This document shows positions 60,289-64,000 of a stretch of 64,000 bases of DNA, piece after piece (the first letter of the stretch is position 1; every line of letters starts with the position of its first letter). The DNA comes from Arenibacter sp. 6A1 (GTDB lineage: Bacteria > Bacteroidota > Bacteroidia > Flavobacteriales > Flavobacteriaceae). The stretch is from the NCBI RefSeq assembly GCF_012272855.1, contig NZ_JAAXCQ010000005.1:214990-278989 (forward strand). Direction: 5' to 3'. The position numbers were made by a program, and so were the translations under genes. The notes beneath the pieces are model-generated. The model made no database searches. It saw only the letters and a list, made by a program, of their open reading frames with translations, and had not been told where the DNA came from.

Positions 60289-61470
60289 CTATTTTTCAGA
60301 CAAGTGAACCAACATCTCTAAATGTAACAACAGGCTATTAATTTGATTTTCGGAATTATAACTATGAATACAAAACCGCAATCGTTCCTGCCCCTTGGGT
60401 ACGGTAGGAGACATAATAGGTTTCACATCAAAGCCTTTCTCTCGTAATTGACCCGACCAATACTTCACCTGCTCGTTTCCGGGCACCAAACAGCAGTGGA
60501 TAGCCGAATTACTAGGTATAAAATGTTGCTCCAAGCCCAAGGCAGTAAGCCGAGCGTTAAAAAATTGAATATTATTTTTAAGGGCTTGTATCCCTGCAAA
60601 AGGTTGTCCCTCTTGTTCGTTGTTCTCCAAGCATTGATGAACTGCTAAGATAGTAGCCAAGGAATGTGGTGGCAAACCAGTAGTATAGATAAAACTTCGG
60701 GCAAAATTCACCAAATAACTTTTTAAAGCCTCACTGCCCAAGATGGCGGCGCCATGGCAGCCCATAGCCTTTCCAAAAGTTATAATTCTGGCAAATACCT
60801 TATCTTGTTGCACCAACTGATGCAACAATCCTTCGCCCTTTTCACCATATACCCCAACGGCATGGGCTTCATCAACCACCAAATAACAGCCATTAGCCTT
60901 ACATAAAACCGCTAAAGCTTCTAAATCCGGGGCATCACCATCCATGGAAAATACCGATTCGGTGACAACATATATGGTGCTGTCAGTATTCTTGCTTTTA
61001 ACCCGTTCTATACTCCGGTACAGGTCCTCAACATCGTTATGCTTAAATTTATAATGTTGCGCATGGCTCATCCCTATCCCATCGCGGATACTCGCATGGC
61101 ATAACTCATCGTACAAAACCACATCGCCCCTTTGGGGCACTGAAGAAAAAAATCCGATATTGGCATCGTAACCCGAATTAAAGACCAAAGCAGCCTCGGT
61201 ATCGTAAAATTTGGCCAATTGGGTTTCTAGCTGCCCATAGAGCTCGGAGTTTCCTGTTAAAAGTCTAGAGCCTGTGGCTCCGTTGGCACAGATACCTTCG
61301 TTTCGCAGTATTTCGGAAGCCTTCTTAAAAACGGCCTCGTCCCTGGCAAAACCTAAATAATCATTGGACGAGAAATCTATTAAATGATTCCCGATAGGAA
61401 GTTGGCGCAACGCATTGTTAGTCGCCCTTTCCGATAATTTTATCTGTAACCGTTTTGGAAGTTCCACCAT
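60289..61470 (-). CDS. bioF: 8-amino-7-oxononanoate synthase
   Basis: This PLP enzyme condenses a pimeloyl thioester with alanine. The 393-residue protein has IDFSSNDYLGFARDEAVF, GATGSRLLTGNSELYGQLE, VDEAHAVGVYGEKGEGLLH (cofactor Asp and His) and the PLP lysine in ARIITFGKAMGCHGAAILGS (near 232). A -7 box TACATTTG at 61482-61475 ends five bases before the ATG, so the message is nearly leaderless. It is the first gene of bioF-DUF2007-bioD. Confidence 0.95.
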   Translation of the reverse strand: MVELPKRLQIKLSERATNNALRQLPIGNHLIDFSSNDYLGFARDEAVFKKASEILRNEGICANGATGSRLLTGNSELYGQLETQLAKFYDTEAALVFNSGYDANIGFFSSVPQRGDVVLYDELCHASIRDGIGMSHAQHYKFKHNDVEDLYRSIERVKSKNTDSTIYVVTESVFSMDGDAPDLEALAVLCKANGCYLVVDEAHAVGVYGEKGEGLLHQLVQQDKVFARIITFGKAMGCHGAAILGSEALKSYLVNFARSFIYTTGLPPHSLATILAVHQCLENNEQEGQPFAGIQALKNNIQFFNARLTALGLEQHFIPSNSAIHCCLVPGNEQVKYWSGQLREKGFDVKPIMSPTVPKGQERLRFCIHSYNSENQINSLLLHLEMLVHLSEK

Positions 61471-61573
61471 AGTACAAATGTAGCATTTCCTCTTTTTAAA
61501 TAGTATATTCGCCTCGCACTGTTATTAAAAATAACGTCTAGCTAAAAAAAATCTATAACAACGTATTTCTCTT

Positions 61574-63382
61574 ATGAAAAATATTTTTTTAAGTATTTTA
61601 TTCCTTGTCCTTACCGCAAATGTAAAGGCACAAACCAACCAATATAGCATCTCTTTTGAAAATGCGGTTCACCATGAGGCCGAAATAAAGGCTACTTTCC
61701 CGGATTTGGCTCCCGGTACTTTGTCGGTACGTATGGGACGTTCTTCCCCAGGGCGCTATGCCATACACGAATTTGCAAAAAACGTTTACAATTTTAAGGC
61801 TACCGATAGTAACGGGAAGCTTTTAAAAATACAACGCCCCAATCCCTACCAATGGGATATTCTGGAACATAACGGGGAAGTAACCATTAGCTACACCCTT
61901 TTTGCCAATCGCGGCGATGGTACCTATGCCCAGATCGATGAAACCCATGCCCATTTAAATATTCCGGCCACCTTTATGTATGCCCCTGAACTAACAGAAC
62001 GCGATATAAAAGTAGATTTTAAGGTACGAGAAGACCTGAACTGGAAAGTGGCTACACAAATGCAGCAGTTGTCAGCAACAAGCTTTGCCGCACCCAACTT
62101 TCAGTACTTTATGGATAGTCCGGTCGAAATTAGCAACCATGCCATCCGCCAATTTGAAGTAGAAGACAATGGTACCACCCAAACCATAGAATTTGTCCTT
62201 CACCACAACGGCACCGAAGCCGCCTTAGACACCTATTTTGAACAAGTAAAAAAGATAGTCCTTGCACAGCGAGACGTTTTCGGAGAATTGCCACAATACG
62301 ATTTTAACAAGTATACCTTTTTGGCATGTTATATTCCAAATGCCTCCGGAGACGGAATGGAACATAGGAATTCTACCATTCTTACCGATACCGAAGGATT
62401 GGAAGAAGGGGGTATGAAAAATAACATCGGTACCGTTTCCCATGAATTTTTCCACGGCTGGAACGTAGAGCGTATACGACCACAATCTTTGGAGCCCTTT
62501 GATTATGCCGGAGCCAATATGAGCGGGGAACTGTGGTTTGCCGAAGGCTTTACCAGCTACTACACTAATTTTATTCTCTGCCGAGCAGGTATCATTACCC
62601 CAGCGCAATATGTAGAAGGTATTACGGGTACTTTTAATTACGTATGGACTTCTCCCGCCAGACAGTTCTTTAATCCTATTGAAATGAGCTATCAGGCTCC
62701 TTTTGTAGATGCCGCAACCTCAGTAGATCCTGTAAACAGGGAAAATACCTTTATCTCTTACTACTCTTACGGAAGCGTATTGGGACTTGCCTTGGACCTA
62801 TCCCTAAGACAGGAGAAATTAAATTTAGACGACTATATGAAATTGGTGTGGCAAAACTATGGCAAAGATGAAATTCCCTATACCGTAACCGACCTGCATA
62901 AAACCCTAACACAATATGCCGGGAAGGATTTTAGCGACCAATTTTTTAATAATTATATCTACCAAAGCGGTATGCCCGATTATGAAAACTTATTTGCCTC
63001 GGTAGGCGTGGTATTAAAACAGCACTTGGACAAGCCTTATTTTGGAGCCAGTGTATCCGTCAACCAATTTGGAAGCGGTATCATTCAGCGCAACCCCAGT
63101 ATTGGCGGTCCTGCCTATGCTGCAGCCTTGTCTAGCGGCGATGTCATTACCAGCATTAATAATATGCCATTGACCCAAGGCCAAAGTTTTAATGAGCTCA
63201 TCGATCAGTATAAAGTAGGTGATACCCTTACTGTTGCCTACACCCGCTATGGCGTCCGTAAGACCACCAAAGTTGTTTTAGGAGCCAACCCTGCCTACAG
63301 CATCCATCTGATGGAAAAAGAGGGCAACAAACCCTCTAGAAAAGCATTAAAAGCTAGAAAAGCCTGGTTGAAGGTAGAATAG
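61574..63382 (+). CDS. exported M61 family glycyl-aminopeptidase-like protease with PDZ domain
   Basis: The 602-residue protein has a signal peptide (MKNIFLSILFLVLTANVKAQ), an N-terminal beta domain (residues 22-180), a peptidase M61 catalytic domain with zinc motif VSHEFFHGWNVERIRP (HExxH near residue 291) and the third ligand in LWFAEGFTSYYT (near 323), and a C-terminal PDZ domain (YFGASVSVNQFGSGIIQRNPSIGGPAYAAALSSGDVITSIN). It should act in the periplasm or outside the cell. Substrates are unknown. Confidence 0.93.
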   Translation: MKNIFLSILFLVLTANVKAQTNQYSISFENAVHHEAEIKATFPDLAPGTLSVRMGRSSPGRYAIHEFAKNVYNFKATDSNGKLLKIQRPNPYQWDILEHNGEVTISYTLFANRGDGTYAQIDETHAHLNIPATFMYAPELTERDIKVDFKVREDLNWKVATQMQQLSATSFAAPNFQYFMDSPVEISNHAIRQFEVEDNGTTQTIEFVLHHNGTEAALDTYFEQVKKIVLAQRDVFGELPQYDFNKYTFLACYIPNASGDGMEHRNSTILTDTEGLEEGGMKNNIGTVSHEFFHGWNVERIRPQSLEPFDYAGANMSGELWFAEGFTSYYTNFILCRAGIITPAQYVEGITGTFNYVWTSPARQFFNPIEMSYQAPFVDAATSVDPVNRENTFISYYSYGSVLGLALDLSLRQEKLNLDDYMKLVWQNYGKDEIPYTVTDLHKTLTQYAGKDFSDQFFNNYIYQSGMPDYENLFASVGVVLKQHLDKPYFGASVSVNQFGSGIIQRNPSIGGPAYAAALSSGDVITSINNMPLTQGQSFNELIDQYKVGDTLTVAYTRYGVRKTTKVVLGANPAYSIHLMEKEGNKPSRKALKARKAWLKVE

Positions 63383-63400
63383 TCACAACTACATATATTT

Positions 63401-63445
63401 AAAAAGTGCTCCATAAGGTCCTAGGATTTTATGGAGCACTTTTTT
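63401..63445 (+). terminator. terminator of the M61 peptidase gene
   Basis: AAAAAGTGCTCCATAA pairs with TTATGGAGCACTTTTT around a 13-base loop. Confidence 0.92.
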
Positions 63446-63474
63446 TTGTGGGTTGTGGTTGCCTATTCTAATTT

Positions 63475-63554
63475 GGGTGTTCCCTCCTGCGTCGGGCGGG
63501 CTCTTCGCTGTATCCCTTGCCCTGCTGCGGGGATGCCGCTGCGATCCCTAACAC
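63475..63554 (+). repeat. REP-like palindromic element, copy 5
   Basis: Begins GGGTGTTCCCTCCTGCGTCG and ends GCGATCCCTAACAC, with the inner ATCCC/GGGAT hairpin kept. It lies 30 bases after the M61 terminator. Confidence 0.9.
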
Positions 63555-63956
63555 AGGAAACAATTAACAATAACCAATTATCAGTAAACAAGGTAAAAAA
63601 TGTACCAATTAATTAATGTAACAAGGTAAAATGAAATAATTCTGGAATTCGGGAATTTAAAAATGAGTTGATTTAATTGCTGCGTAATGTAATAGTGTAA
63701 CAATTTGTTGAATTACAAAGAAATTGACCGTTAGTGCGAGTGTCACGCTTGTACCGAGTAGCATAAGAAGCTGTATTTGATAAAAGGGAACTGGCCTAAA
63801 GTATGTTATAGGAACATAAAAAGAAATGTCCTAGAAGCAGGATTTGGCGGTATGGTGGTTTTATTACTATTGAAACATTGAGGTTTGATGGCGCTCAAAG
63901 TCGGGAGACTTTGCGGATCTACTTTGCGGAACTACTTTGCGGAAGGGCAAAAAAAA
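63555..63956. other. right-edge intergenic stretch
   Basis: About 400 bases between REP copy 5 and the edge terminator, with no convincing gene. It contains a GCGAGTGTCACGC near-dyad around 63738 and the three-unit tandem repeat near the end. It may be remnant or spacer DNA. Confidence 0.5.
63908..63946 (+). repeat. three-unit 13-bp tandem repeat
   Basis: ACTTTGCGGATCT, ACTTTGCGGAACT and ACTTTGCGGAAGG in direct succession. Confidence 0.85.
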
Positions 63957-63982
63957 AGTCCCTTCATTTTCATGAAGGGACT
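63957..63982 (-). terminator. terminator of a minus-strand gene beyond the right edge
   Basis: AGTCCCTTCAT pairs with ATGAAGGGACT. A long U-run follows only on the minus strand, so it belongs to a gene outside the window. Confidence 0.85.
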
Positions 63983-64000
63983 CTTAAAAAAAGGCGGCGG

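Noticed and set aside
63431..63616. Minus or plus frames through REP-like copies giving a shared peptide (GVPS-VGRAL, IPCSAAGMP-RSLT)
   Set aside because: The same peptide appears at 17421, 32755, 54074 and 63431 only because the DNA repeat is the same. No start or domain is shared outside the repeat.

Overview
The window reads as chromosomal DNA of a marine-type member of the Flavobacteriaceae (Bacteroidota). The evidence is low GC, gliding-motility genes (gldE, gldD) next to mutY and ssb, DUF families typical of Bacteroidota (DUF4271, DUF3098, DUF3127, DUF4199, DUF4301), TonB-dependent uptake, an absence of Shine-Dalgarno-like leaders, and promoters of the Bacteroidota type (TTG, 19 bases, TAnnTTTG; perfect upstream of rplU). 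Most of the window is core genome. I see no rRNA, tRNA, CRISPR array, prophage or intact insertion sequence.

Layout: 1-7.9 kb holds a partial dihydroorotase, a polyprenol-phosphate sugar transferase, DUF4271-hemD, pckA, DUF423, a saccharopine dehydrogenase with an Lrp regulator, a membrane zinc peptidase and a SemiSWEET. 8-18.3 kb holds leuS, the ftsX-DUF3098-uppP-truB run, a TonB-like protein, a thioredoxin-like protein, a YitT protein, tag and aat. 18.4-24.1 kb holds an OB-like DUF3127 protein, a flavin reductase, an orphan histidine kinase, a HIT protein, greA, a lipoprotein and an oxidoreductase. 24.2-26.6 kb holds a TonB-dependent receptor behind a TPP riboswitch, so it is probably a thiamine receptor. 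33-44.7 kb holds RNase G, a tiny basic ribosome-type protein, HU, mutY-ssb-gldE-gldD, rplU-rpmA, a thioester-reductase-like SDR and ahcY. 44.8-51.5 kb holds a phosphopantetheinyl transferase, pnuC behind a candidate pseudoknot RNA, a NadR-kinase/DUF4301 fusion, a PepSY-like gene, a DUF1080 protein, recX and an outer-membrane protein. 51.6-63.4 kb holds a cupin, bioB, flotillin-NfeD, the ketosynthase-bioA and bioF-DUF2007-bioD biotin blocks, and an M61 peptidase.

The most interesting system is at 26.7-32.7 kb plus 48.4-48.9 kb. A hybrid histidine kinase (HisKA, HATPase, REC, Hpt) faces a sigma-54-dependent NtrC-type response regulator. Beside them lie three tandemly duplicated genes for small exported PepSY-like proteins, and a fourth homologue lies 16 kb away. 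All four have a sigma-54-like -24/-12 promoter, and all four have a 21-bp dyad (AGTGTGTAAT, one base, ATTACACACT) whose centre is 118-119 bp from the -24 GG. This looks like a complete phosphorelay with its regulon.

A second candidate is the RNA upstream of pnuC. It has two interleaved stems (an H-type pseudoknot) followed by a hairpin just before the start codon, and is probably a cofactor riboswitch. A family of about 80-bp palindromic REP-like elements (five good copies and one variant) lies in intergenic gaps. The variant copy has a different inner hairpin with both arms changed together, so the fold appears to be what is conserved.
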